A stretch of DNA of 64,000 nt, taken from the NCBI RefSeq assembly GCF_003711515.1, contig NW_021167079.1, positions 7,372,385-7,436,384 of the forward strand, read 5' to 3'. The translations under genes and the position numbers were made by a program. This document shows positions 1 to 11,285 of the stretch, in pieces (within the stretch, counting starts at the first letter, position 1; the number at the start of each line of letters is the position of its first letter). The stretch comes from Sodiomyces alkalinus F11 (taxonomy: Eukaryota > Ascomycota > Sordariomycetes > Glomerellales > Plectosphaerellaceae). The notes beneath the pieces were generated by a model that worked only from the letters and a program-made list of their open reading frames with translations, did no database searches and was not told where the DNA came from.

Positions 1-291
1 ACATATCCTATCCCGAACGTCAGACAATCGCTGGAAACTCCGTTGCGCTTATTCAGTCTCAGGCTATCGTCGCGTTGCGTTTGTAGTTTCAGCCATTTCA
101 TATCCCTCGTGTCCCCCGACTGTACGCCTTCAACAACGAACAGCCATTCGCTGCAATCAACACAGGCCGTTTCCTTTTCCTACAACGGTGCAGACTCATC
201 TGACATACTTACCTTCTTTACCTCCCAACTCCGTCAAGTTGACGGCTCTTCGCGCCTTTCGGTGCGTCACGGCCTGTTCCGACTGCCACCA

Positions 292-2344
292 ATGGCGTCC
301 CCATCCTATGATGGCGGCGGAAACGGTGGTGACGGTGAAGCTGACCGGTCTCTCCCCGTTGCTCCCTCGGCCAATCCGTCTTCCAACGCCACCGACCCAG
401 ATGACGAGAATGCCGCCGTGCTATTCTCCGACACCGAAATCACTCCTCTCGCTTTGGGTCATATCACCATCGCGTCTCCGTCCCGTAACGCGCACGTTGA
501 CGGTGATCATGAAGGTACCGCTGCCGATGACGGTGCTGGTGGTCGAGGTGGTCGAGCTCCTCCTGTTGCCCCGTCTCCTAGTCGATCCCCCAACATGTCC
601 GACCGAGACGACGAACATGCTGCGCTACTCTCCGACGAACTCCTTCCTCTCGCTTCTGGTCACGGCGACCACGGCGCGTCAGACTCCGACCCATACGCCA
701 TCGTCGAAAACCGGGTGAGGGCCGCCATGGCTGCCGAGCATGCCATGACGCCTCTGGAGGCCATCCGCGCCTATCCATCCGCCATTTTCTGGAGCTTGGT
801 GGTCTCCATGTGTGTCATTATGGAAGGCACGTTTCCCCTTTTGTCTTGTTCAACGAATGACCGCTCCGACTCCCTGTCATGCCATGCTAACAATACATTG
901 GATGCCTACACACCGTGCAGGTTATGACGCCATTCTCATCGGCAACTTCTTCGCCTACCCGGCCTTCGCCGAGAAATATGGCCAATTTATCGACGACAAA
1001 GGGCAGTGGCAGCTCTCCGCCGGCTGGCAGGCCACCCTCGGCAATGCCAGCACCATCGGATGCTTCGCCGGTGTCTTCCTCAACGGCTTCCTCGTCGACA
1101 CCTTGGGCCAGAAGCGCGTCATTGTCGCCTCCCTCGCCCTTTTGGCCTGCTTCGTCTGCATGACCTTCTTCGCCGACAGCATCGTCGTCCTGATGTTTGG
1201 CCAGCTCTTCTGCGGCGTGCCCTGGGGCATCTTCGCCTCCTCCGCCCCGGCCTACGCCTCCGAGGTCCTCCCCATGTGCCTGCGCGTCTACCTGACCTCC
1301 TGGACGAACATGTGCTTCATCATCGGCCAGCTCATTGCCGCCGGTGTCCTCGCCGGCCTCGTTTCCCGCCCCGACGAGTGGGCCTACCGCATCCCCTTCG
1401 CCCTGCAGTGGATCTGGCCCGCCTTCCTCATCCCCCTCCTCCTCTTCGCTCCCGAGTCGCCCTGGCATCTGGTCCGGAAGGGCCGCATCGACGAAGCCGA
1501 GAGCTCCCTGCGCCGCCTGCAGAGCCGCTCGGCCAGGAACGTCAGCGTCGGCGCCACCCTGGCCAGCATTATCCACACCAACGAGCAGGAGAAGAAGATC
1601 ACCGCCGGAACCCGCTACAGGGACTGCTTCCACGTCATAGAATCCCGCCGGACCGAAATTGCCTGTGTCGCCTTTGCCGGCCAGGTGCTCTCCGGCTCCG
1701 CCTTCGCCTACAACTCGACCTACTTCTTCCAACAGGTCGGCCTGAGCACGGATCAGATCTACCTGCTCAACATTGGCGGCACCGCCATGTCTCTGGTCGG
1801 CACCCTCGTCAACTGGTTCGCCCTCATGCCCTACTTCGGCCGACGCCGCATCTACATGAGCGGCCTGTTCGCCATGAGCGGCATCCTTTTCCTGGTCGGT
1901 TTCCTCAACATATGGAACCGGCACCCCGCCATTGGCATGATCCAGGCCTTCCTCACCCTCGTCTGGACCTTCACCTTCCAGCTCTCCCTCGGCCAGCTCG
2001 GATGGTCCATCCCCGCCGAGGTCAGCTCCACCCGCCTGCGCCAGAAGACCATCTGCCTGGCCCGCAGCGCCTACTACAGCGTGCTCATCTTCTCCAACGC
2101 CCTGCAGCCCTACTTTATGAACCCGCAGCAGCTCGACCTCAAGGGCTATGCCGGTTTCTTCTGGGGCACCACGGCCGCCGCCGTCCTGCTCTGGGCCTTT
2201 TTCCGCCTTCCCGAGACCAAGGGCCGGACCTATCAGGAACTGGACTGGCTCTTTTCCAACAAGACGCCCACGAGGGACTTTGAAACGGCCGAGGTGGCCC
2301 TTTTTGACGATGGCGATAAGGTGCCGTCATTGCGCGTCCATTAA
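292..2344 (+). CDS. MFS sugar transporter, maltose/alpha-glucoside permease-like
   Basis: Predicted plasma-membrane sugar:H+ symporter of the major facilitator superfamily, closest in motifs to fungal maltose/general alpha-glucoside permeases. The model is exon 292-826 and exon 921-2344, 652 residues. The splice joins MEG to YDAILIGNFFAYPAF near residue 177, a family hallmark. PESPWHLVRKGR lies near residue 356 in the central loop and PETKGRTYQELDWLF near 609 after the last helix. ATG 292 is the first in-frame ATG and has a strong context (CCACCAATGG). The hydrophilic N-terminus of about 165 residues is long for the family and holds two diverged copies of a 35-45-residue acidic segment. The intron is GC-AG. 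The substrate is inferred from motif resemblance; another oligosaccharide is possible. Confidence 0.88.
358..663 (+). repeat. Diverged tandem duplication in the N-terminal coding region
   Basis: Two segments (about 358-471 and 561-663) encode similar acidic stretches: VAPS, then a DP/DR-DDE-(N/H)AA core, a leucine/phenylalanine-serine-aspartate step, and PLALGH or PLASGH. The copies differ at many third positions, so the duplication is old. Confidence 0.6.
827..920 (+). other. GC-AG intron
   Basis: The only splice that joins the conserved MEG and YDAILIGN halves in frame uses donor AG|GCACGT at 827 and acceptor GTGCAG ending at 920. A GT donor at 831 would put a TGA two codons after the junction. 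The donor resembles the known GC-AG consensus (AG|GCAAGT). Confidence 0.75.
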
Positions 2345-2601
2345 TCCCAGGTTTCAAACACGCACGAGTCACGCGAGTCATTGTGAAGCGATTTCTTCTT
2401 CCTTTTTTTTTTCTTCTTTTTTTCCGTTTCTAGCGTCAGGGTTATAATTTCGGCGTCAGGAATGCAAGTGAGCCCGTCCGTTAAACAAAACGTGTTCGGG
2501 GCATGCATATCTTATAATATGGGTACAGATTATAGTACAACAAGACATAAAAAAGGGCCCGGAGGGCAACGAATGAATAGACACGACGACTCATGTCGTG
2601 C

Positions 2602-4545
2602 TCAGTCCAAGCAGGTATCTTCTTCAGCAGGAATCTTGAATCCCGTCTTGCGAAGCTTTTGAAAGACACCGCTCGGGTCAAACTTGTCGGACACCTCTCG
2701 CAGGAACCGCACATTCTCCTCGCCGTACGTCGCAATGGGATCCTGGTCGGCGAAGGCATAGTTGAGGTAGTCCCAGTTGCTGTTGACGCCGAGCTGGGTG
2801 GCCCGGGCGTTGATGGCGTCGCGGTAGTCCATGACCAGGGGGAGGAGGATGTCCTGGTTCTCCTCGGTGTCGACGGTGAAGACGATGAGCCACATCAGGG
2901 CAGGGCCGTCGGCGACGACGGCCTCGAGGCCGAGGACGTTGCCGCCGTTGGCGGCGCCGTGGCGGACGATGGATTCGGTGACGGGCTGGAACTGGATGAG
3001 GATGTTGAACAGGGCGTCCGGGGCGGCGGCGGTCATGGAGGCGACGTATTCCTTGTGCTTCTCGTCGATGAAGGCCATGATGTCCAAGTCGGACTTGGTC
3101 ATGCCGACTAGCCAGCTCGCACTGAAGATTTTTGTCAGCACGCGCTTCTCCCTCGAACGGTTGGTTCATGGTCACAACAGGGGAGGGGGGGTCATTTCTA
3201 CGCACTATAGACCCAGGGGCGTGGGACCAGTAAATTCGGGGACGAGCTCGGCAATGGCGCCGACGCGGAGGGTGGAGTCGACGGTGTCGATGGCGCTGTA
3301 CTCGTCGAAAGCCGGCGGGGCCTCGAGGGCGTCGGTGTTGGTGAGGATGGAGCGGAGGGTGAACTCGGCGCCGTCGTAGTTGAGGGCCACGATGTTGGCG
3401 CTGGCGGGGTCGCTGGCCATGTTGTCGACGAAGCGGAGGTAGGCCCGGAAGACGTCGTCGCGCTTGCTCTGGTCGTAGGTGGCGAAGCCTCCCCACATCT
3501 GGGTCGATTCCACCACGGCTGGTCTGGTCAGTGTCTTGTCTTGTGTCTTGACGAGTTGTCGAGTTGAGATGCCATGCTGTTTCGATGGAACAACCTACCC
3601 TGGTCAATCCGAGTGACAAAGCCAAAGTTGCCGGAGCCGCCCTTGAGGGCCTTCCAGAGGTCCGGGTTCTCCTGGGCATTGGCGTTGACGACCTCGCCGC
3701 TGGCCAACACGACTTCAAAGTTGACGACGTTGTCGCAGGCGAAACCGCGGGAGTTGGTGTGGAAGGAATACTACGGTTGGACGTCAGCCAGGACCTCGGA
3801 AAGTCTTATAGGGGATGGTGAGAAAAAGCCAGGGGTTCTTGAAAAGGGCACGACGCTGCTTACGCCACCGCCGGTAGTGAAGCCGCCGACACCGACGACA
3901 GATGCACGACCGCCGACAGCGGTTACGCCGTACGGGTCGAGTACGGTGTAGGCTTCTCCCCAGTTGGAGCCGGGCTGGATGGAGACAATCTTGTTCTCGG
4001 CATCGTAGGTTGTGCCGTTGAGGTATGCTGCCGCTTTGGTCAACGGTGGATCACTGGATCCTGAAGGAGTGAAGCTGTCAGGGTCATCACGGGTGGTGTA
4101 ATGAACTTACCAAAGTCAACGGTAACGCCAATATCGACGCCGTTGGACCCCCGAAAGGCAGAGTGCGCGCCACTCCTCATGCCAAAGGGACACGAGTGGC
4201 TCGAGAAGATCTCGGCGATCTTGGACACGTCGGCGGTGCTGGTGGGCAGGACCATGCACCAGGGGGACAGGGCGGCGTTGGCCGAGTAGTACGACGCCAG
4301 ACGGGTTTCATAGAGCTGGTCGTCGGCGAAGAGGACCTTGCCTTGGAGGGATTCCTCGGCGACTAGGTATCGACACTGGGACGCTCGGTGTTAGCTGACT
4401 AACTGACGACAGTCCAAAGGCCAAAGGGGAATGAATGGATGGATGGATGGATGGGGACAAGACATACGCAGTGACATTCTTCTCGGGTCGCCGCAACTCC
4501 TCGCAGCGCGAGCGCCAGGACGGACAGGCCTGTTGGGAACTTCAT
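2602..4545 (-). CDS. Secreted FAD-linked oxidoreductase, berberine-bridge (BBE)-like
   Basis: Predicted secreted flavoenzyme of the FAD_binding_4/BBE type; such enzymes oxidise sugars, alcohols or alkaloid-like substrates and reduce O2 to H2O2. Six exons are 4468-4545, 4111-4375, 3864-4060, 3599-3770, 3206-3518 and 2602-3121; all phases agree and give 514 residues. A signal peptide ends near residue 19 (VAA). [12 protein letters not shown] carries the His expected to bind FAD covalently. [10 protein letters not shown] and [12 protein letters not shown] follow, and [14 protein letters not shown] near the end is the BBE C-terminal motif. Where bicovalent members have Cys before VGVGG, this protein has GRAS, so attachment is probably through His only. 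The intron at 3122-3205 uses donor GTGCGT. The substrate is unknown. Confidence 0.86.
4431..4454. repeat. GGAT microsatellite in an intron
   Basis: About five tandem GGAT units lie inside the first intron (4376-4467) of the FAD oxidoreductase gene. Confidence 0.85.
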
Positions 4546-6537
4546 TGCTGACTTATTCTGTCTCGACGGAAGCGTCCTCGACCTGGGGTTGGAATTAATT
4601 TGGAGGAACGGACACGGTATGTCGGTTCTTTGATTGACGAACGAATTGACGTTTTGAAAGGAGGGCGGCGAGGGCGGCGAGGGCAAGAGATCGGCACTGA
4701 ATGGGGGAATGATGTGCAATTTTGCATAGTTTTATGGGAAGGACGGCGGGTGCTCACTGCTCAGTCCCCCTCGGCGTGGTTTACAACGTGCTCTCGCTTC
4801 CGGTGAGTAGGTGGCTAGCTGCATGCCAGCGCCGCAGCCCACGAGCACGAGCAGGAGCAGGAGCACGAGGGTCGGCCTGGGGAATGGAGACGCTGTAATA
4901 CTGGTTGGGTCCTTTTCATTTCGATCATGCAGGTGAGCGATTCCCGGATCTTTTCCTTTCCCCTTTCCCCTTTCCCTTGTAGAAATCGGCATCATCCGGA
5001 CGAAGGAGGTGTCGTTCGTACAAAGGATTGTCGGGGGTCGTTGGTCAGCGAGAGTGGAAGGCCAAAGGCCAAGGGCCAAGGGCCAAGGTGAGCCAAGGAT
5101 GACTGGGTTAGGACGCACGGCACAGCGCACAGCTACCAACATGAATACATACTTACGACCTCGGTATTAGTGGCGGACGGCGATTTTTGATGCGATGGCC
5201 CGATGATCCCAGAGTATGCGGGTATTTGCTGTTGGTAGGAAGTAGATGAGCCCATGGGGGGAGGTCAAGGACGAGGGTTCAAGGACGAGGGGATCCAGGA
5301 TCAAGGGCTTATATTATAGATATGATTCAAGCCGTGCCGCGAACATAAGGGCTCGGAAGATAACGGGCTGGCCCCAGCTACCGTTGCATGGTCCCGTCAC
5401 CCCTGACCCCTGGACAGCATAGGTAATGCCTTATAGCCCCCCACGTCAACTACCGACCTTGCCCTTCCCTACTTTGCACCTTTCCTTTTCCGAACGAACT
5501 TACGCGAAGAGAAACGCCCCCCCGGAGTCGGAATTAATGAACCGAAGTCCACTTTTGGTCGCCTAGCGGGCCAAGACTCGACGGCGCCCACTCCGGCACT
5601 CCGGTCTCCCCTAGACTATCCTTTTTTCCTCAGCTTCAACTAGGTTCCCTGGACTTCCCTCGAGGGCGCTGGGGGAGGGGATTTTCCACCATGTAACTTG
5701 TAGGGTTGTCATGTCAGTTGGCGCTACAAAGTAAGAGACGTGACTGTTGGTGGGAACATGAAGGGAACGGGCCGAATGGGAGGCGTCCGAGGGGATGTCT
5801 GGAGTCTGGACTATATCTTCGTCTCGGTTATTCCACCAATTCTTCACGACATGGACTCAAGGAAAGCTGTTGGGCTGGTAACACGAACACTACACTGTCC
5901 CGTCGCCGAACCCCCGGGACGCCAATTATTGCCTGAAATTGCACATTATAACGATCGGTGGTTGATCCCTGACCGACTGAAAACAGACGAAGACACTTTT
6001 TTTTCTTTTCTTTCTTTTCCTTCCTTTTCTTCTACAATGTTTCTACTTACCGAGACGGCAGAGGTGGTTCGTGCCTTGGCAAAGGTGCAAGTTGAGGCCA
6101 AAGTCCCTCACCTCCCTCTCCCTCTCCCTGGCCTTGGTGTTCCCCTGTTCCCCTTACCTACTATACTCCTTACTCCGTGCATGACGATCTGTAGTCGGTG
6201 TGCTGGGTATCCCACACCTCCAAGACCACCTCTATCTACTCAGTACTTCGTGTGGTCCATACTCACGTACAACAGAATATGATCCGCGCTCTGTCTTAGA
6301 CCTCCCCCATCTCTTATCCGTTCTACCCTGTCCTGTCTGTTGTCTGTGCTTGTATTCGGTCGCCTGGTGCCTCCTGCACTCCTGTCCCGAAGTTGTGGGG
6401 GAGTTGGTAAAAGACTTGGGAGCCTCTGAAAATCTCGAGCCTTCATCTTTCTTCTGCTTCTGCTTCTGCTTCTCGTCCTCGTCCTCGTTCTCGTCCTCGT
6501 CATACTCCTTCTTTGAGAACACCTCTCCATCTGGACC
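4546..6537. other. Divergent intergenic region
   Basis: A spacer of 2 kb between the 5' ends of the minus-strand FAD oxidase gene and the plus-strand rhodopsin-domain gene, so it should hold both promoters. No gene is seen. It contains degenerate GGCCAAG-type repeats (about 5059-5098), CCCTTT repeats (about 4960-4978) and, just before ATG 6538, pyrimidine-rich CTTCTG and CGTCCT repeats (about 6446-6515) that look like a fungal 5' leader. Confidence 0.6.
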
Positions 6538-8330
6538 ATGTCTGACACTGGCTTGTCTGAAAATGGATTTCCCCTCACCAACGGCGTCGAGACGCTGCTC
6601 CCGCCGCCGGAAGGCTACGTGGTCGACTTTGATAACCCGAGACAGCAGTATGCGCTCGAACACTACATCATCTTTGGTGTCTTTGGGCCTATTGCTTTGA
6701 TTGCCTTGTTGCAGAGGTATTACACCAAGATATGGCTGTCCAAGGGGCTACAGGCTGATGATGGTATGATTGTTCTTGTCTTCGCGGTGTTGTTGAAGCA
6801 CATCATCAAATGCTTCCTGATGTAATGTGTCAACTAACGTCTGGTTTGTGTTTCTTTCTTTAGCGTTCATGTTTCTCGCATGGGTGAGTCCCCTATTCCC
6901 GTCGTCTTACTATTGGAGTTGTTGGAGAGCGTGATGTGGTCTTGGGAGTCTCTAGCCTTTACCCCTGACCACAGTCCACCGCCTACCGTCCTCGACACCA
7001 CGACAGTTGTCGAGTTCTGTCCTCCAAACTAACCACGAGTGTGAATTCCAGGCTGCTTCTATAGTAACACAATCGATCCTTGTCTGTAGGCTGCACCAGA
7101 CTCTGAACCCGGGACCTCAGTAGCCACACCGAGGCAAAGCTAACAGATGCTGCACAGATTCCGTCTCACAAGGAGGCATGTGTGCCCACGCTTGGGAGAT
7201 GCCGTTGTCCCGATTTGAAGAATACTCGGTGGTACGTGTAACGTCTCGTCTACAGAGCTGTGCTTCTGTCCAAGTGGAACAAAACAAAGTAAAATCTGAC
7301 GTAAAGGGGACAAGTGCAGACAACCTACATCGCGGCCCCCGTCTTTATGCTCTGCAACGGCTTCACCAAACTGTCTCTCCTGACCTTCTACCTCTAACTC
7401 TCGCCACAGAAATGGTTCCGCATAGCCGTCTGGGTCAGCATCGTCATCGTCGCCCTGTACACCGCCGTCCTCACCCTCCTGATGATCTTCCACTGCAACC
7501 CCGTCCAGAAAGCCTTCAACTTCCGGCACCAGGGGGGTTCCTGCTTGAACGTGGCCGTCCTGTACATTGCCACCGCCGTCTCCAACATCCTCACCGACGT
7601 TTTGCTGTTTATTTTGCCTATACCCATGGTTCTTCATCTTCGGATGAGTTGGGCGCAGAAAGTCGGAGCCATTATCATCTTTGGGATCGGCTCTATGTAT
7701 GTGGACATCGGCGAGAAGGCTGGGGATATTTCATATCACCACGAAGACCAAAGACTGACATTCTGCAGGACCGTCGCCACATCCATCGTTCGACTCGTCT
7801 ACCTCCCCCCCATCCTAGTGAGCAACGACCCCTCCTGGGACGCCGCCTTCGCGAACCTATGGACCTTCCTCGAAGCCAACCTCTTCATCATCTGCGGCTC
7901 GATGCCCACCCTGCGCAAGTTCTTCAAGCACTTCGCCCCGCGCCTCATGGGCCAGTCCTCCTCCAGCCCGTCCTACGGCGGCTACGGCGGCGGGAATGGC
8001 TATGGCTACGCCAGCCGCCTCTCCGCCGCCACCCAGAGCCGCATCCGCAAGGGCCGGAAGCAGTACGAGCCGTTCCCCGAGAGTAGTATCGAGAATGACA
8101 TGCATCTTGATACCATGCCCCGCACCAGGCCTGGGTCGGATCCGGAGTTGGAGGAGGAGGAGCAGCAGCAGCGGCGGCGGCGGCGGCGGCGGCATGCGGG
8201 TGCCGTGTCGGTTAGTGTCCAGGGGGGCAAGGAGGCGACGGTGCAGGGGTTTGGGGATGATCACAGCGAGAGGGCTATTTTGCAGACCAAGTCTTTTGTG
8301 GTGCGTTATGAGGATGGGAGGCCTACGTGA
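6538..8330 (+). pseudogene. Fungal rhodopsin-domain (PTH11-like) membrane protein with an in-frame stop
   Basis: A seven-helix integral membrane protein of the fungal rhodopsin/PTH11-like domain group, some members of which act in surface sensing. Exons are 6538-6763, 6864-6883 (a 20-base microexon encoding AFMFLAW), 7052-7085, 7158-7231, 7320-7696 and 7769-8330. All junction phases agree, for 430 sense positions. Family-like stretches are PPPEGYVVDFDNPR, EHYIIFGVFGP, GGMCAHAWEMPLSRFE, FMLCNGFTKLSLLTFYL and SNILTDVLLFILPIPMVL. The cytoplasmic tail has Gly/Tyr/Ser-rich and Glu-Gln-Arg runs. Codon 144 is TAA (7395-7397), between FYL and LSPQKWF, where relatives should have Gln or similar. The rest is open, so this is a recent nonsense allele, a sequence error, or a gene spliced differently from this model. 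Confidence 0.78.
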
Positions 8331-8519
8331 GTGAAATAGACGCATAGTTGTAGCGATACTATATTCAACTCTTAGCAGCCAGTTGAGATCAGGGGATCCT
8401 TATGTTACATGTATGTGTTGTGCTGTCAGCCCCTATTTCAGTCGACTTCCCGAACTGCATCAACGACAGCCACGACAGCCAAGACTGCACATCTGTTGAA
8501 CCAGGCGCCTCAAATCCAT

Positions 8520-10769
8520 CTAGGCGATCTTTAGTGTGGTAGTCTCCCCTTGCAAGACCCCCTCCAGCCATCTCTGCCTCTTCTCATCTTTCATTCCGCC
8601 CGGGGTGAATACAGGCCCATGATCGTTCTCGTCAAAAAAATCATCGCTGTCACTATCCCAGCCACCGCTCCCCCAGCGCCGAATTCGTCTTGCGGCGCGG
8701 TACCCTTGAACGTATCCAATTCTCCGAAACGGTGTCTTCATGTTTACACCAGATGATCTCGATCCGTCTGGCTGGCCACTGCTGATTAGATTCTGATCCC
8801 CCCCCCCCCTGAGCAGCAGACCAAAAGGGCCATTTCCTTTTGCGCTTGAACCGAAAATCAAGCCGTAATGACATGATGCCTTGGCCAGATCCTCAATGTC
8901 CTCCGTCATGTTGAGTACGTCCCGAACTACCGTGAGTCCGATGTCCGGGGTCGCGTTCGCCATATTGTGTGACCACGGGGTTCCTAGGTCTACTTTGATC
9001 AGATGGCCTCGGATAGACAGAACGGGCGAAGTGCGTAGTCCTTCTGCAGAGACTCCGACGTCCAGGACAGAGAGTCCGGGGTCCATTTCCGCCCCAGACT
9101 TGATGTGATACGTTATACTCCCCGTGACGGAAGCCCAGGACCACGTCGGCGCACCGCCACCCACAATGCGGCGACTCGTCTTGCCGAGGGCATTTACAGA
9201 GACCGCCCAGAGAAGGTCATCTCGCAAGCTGTTCCGCCACAGGCCAGCCACATACCGATCATTGCGTCTCAGCGTCTCGGCAGCCTGCGCGAGGCCGGCA
9301 ATGGCGGGGAGCCGATCCGTCTGGACGGTGAGGTCGAGCTGCGTATAGGCCGGGATGATATCGACCCTCCAGCTGCTCTCGGCGGAGGACACATTCCCAT
9401 TCCTGTTCGCATTGGAATCTGCATCGCCCTCGTTATGGGGAGGCTGCAGGAAGTGCTTCATGACGCTCCTGGTGCGCAGCGTGCGGAGGGACGTGGCCGA
9501 ACACTCGCACTCGCAGACCGACCTGCACTCCCACGCCATTTCGTTCCTCGCAAAATGCAGCGTGCGCGGCGACAGGAGCCGCTCTTGGAAGACCCAGCCC
9601 CTGGTCGACAGCTTGCTGCGGCCCGAGTCGGCGTCGCTGTCTCTCCCGTCTTCGTCTTCGTCTTCGTTTCTCGACGTCCAGGTGTGGAAGGGCAGCTCTT
9701 CGGCCAGGAACCCCCTCTGTCGCACGTGCGCCACGCCGGGACCCGGAGCCCCCACGCTTTCCTTGTACGGGAGGGTGAATGTCGCGGGCACTTGCCGGGA
9801 CGGGGCGTCGAGGAACCCTGCCGCGCTGTCGGCTGCCGCGTCGGCCGATATCGTGACGTGGGCGTTGGCGTAGACCTGGGCCATCCGGGACGCCTCGCGC
9901 TGCCAGTCCTCGGGCGAGTCTTGGACGATGCAGAGCGAGTCTATCCAGATGTACTCGATGCGCAGAGCCCTGGCAACTTTGATGGCGTCGAGGAAGGTCC
10001 GGGGGAGTTGGTCGGTGGGCAACGAGACGGTGTACAGGTGGAGGTTGTCTGTTGTGGTCATGGTCGGGGTGCTGCCGCCCCAGCAGTGGCTGAGGGCGGC
10101 GTAGTGGGCTCGCTGGCCGGGTGAGGATAGTACGAGTCGGGGTGCGGTGGAGTGGTGGTCGCCGACGAAGACTACGCGGGTTGGCAGTTCTGGGATGCTG
10201 ACGGGGGGGCAGTTCTTGTGTTTTCCCTTTGTGTTGACGCACATGTCGAGCCATTCGCGGGCCAGGGAGACACAGTTATCTGACAAGCCGTGCTCGGAAA
10301 TGTGGTATCCTCTGCCGATGAGCTTCCAGGGCGTGGGCTTGTCATCTGTTGTTTTGTTCACTCGGAGTCAGACCAAGAACAGCCCCTGAGACCGTGGGCG
10401 AGGCCCTATATACGGGATAGATCAAGGGTGCTTACCGTTGGTGATGTATAACTGTAGCGTCTGGACAGTCTTGCCCCACGCAACACGATCAGGATAGACG
10501 TGAATAACCAATGGATCCCAGTAGGTTAGAGGTCTGCCTTCGAGCCGCATCGACCGGTAGGCCATGTCAGGTCTCTGTGTTGGTGGCTTCATGCCGGTGC
10601 AGACGGCTTGCCATAACAAGAGGCAGGCAGAACATGGGGATGTGCTGGTTGCCGATGCTCGGAGCTCGGACAAGGGTATACGGAGACCATTGTCGACGTA
10701 GTCGTCTTTGAGAAGAAGGGACAGACAGGTTGGGCAGGCGTTGTTCGTCGTCTGGGACAAGAGCGGCAT
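8520..10769 (-). CDS. HET-domain protein
   Basis: Heterokaryon-incompatibility-type protein; HET domains trigger regulated cell death after non-self recognition, or act as effector domains of fungal immune-like receptors. Exons are 10436-10769 and 8520-10345, splicing ITN to DDKP, 719 residues. The HET domain begins with YAALSHCWGG at about residues 193-202, and continues with IEYIWIDSLCIVQDSPEDW and QREASRMAQVYANAHVTISA. The N-terminus has Cys pairs (CPTCLSLL, CSACLLLW), as often seen before HET domains. A glycine run near the C-terminus comes from twelve G in a row on the coding strand. No NACHT, WD40 or ankyrin partner domain is visible. Alleles of such genes are often polymorphic; specificity cannot be read from sequence. 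Confidence 0.9.
8798..8809. repeat. Mononucleotide C12 tract (G12 in HET coding strand)
   Basis: Twelve consecutive C on the plus strand, read as AGG GGG GGG GGG GAT in the HET gene. A one-base slip would alter the last ~95 codons. Confidence 0.95.
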
Positions 10770-11285
10770 TGTTGAGCTGTCAGGAGAAGTGAGGGGAAGT
10801 CAGGGGGAGTCAGGACTCAGGACTCAGGGGCTCAGGGGCTTGGGGATGCAGGTCTCAAGCAGTTCAAGATTAAATAAGGGACCAGCTGACGATTCAGGCT
10901 TTTCAGTCTGTTGGTTTGTGTTAGTTGCTACGGCTTGAGGGTATGAGAGCGTATAATGTATATGAAGGAGAGGTGTCAACGGTCGCACAAGTGAGGCGGA
11001 GCATCATCAGGTGGTCAGCTGCTGCAGCTAACAGCGCCCCTATTCTCTGTAGGTCATCCCCTCCTATAACAGGCAGACCACAGACTCGCTCGGTCTTCCA
11101 ATTAGGACTCGCCGCTCATTAGTGGCTTCATGTTTCATTCATTCTCCATAAAATCGCTCATTATGGCATCTTTTGTGCGGCCTCTCGAAACTCCTTGCCA
11201 GGCGCTTGCTCATGCGGTGCTCATAGAAAAAGAAAAAAAAAAGAAAAGAAAAAAACCACTGATGGATTCCTCCTCTTCCAATGAG
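10770..11285. other. Intergenic spacer upstream of the HET gene
   Basis: No coding signal is seen. It holds the HET gene 5' flank with GACTCAGG/GGGCTCAG-type short repeats (about 10805-10845). At its left-facing end lies the 3' flank of the minus-strand MFS gene, including an A/G-rich run at about 11226-11256. Confidence 0.55.

Noticed and set aside
7341..7409. Intron GTCTTT...CACAG that would remove the TAA in the rhodopsin-like gene
   Set aside because: The donor is weak and removal would delete a conserved transmembrane helix; kept only as an alternative in the findings.
9105..10124. 339-codon open frame on the plus strand
   Set aside because: Antisense of the HET domain; the HET reading has clear motifs and this one has none.
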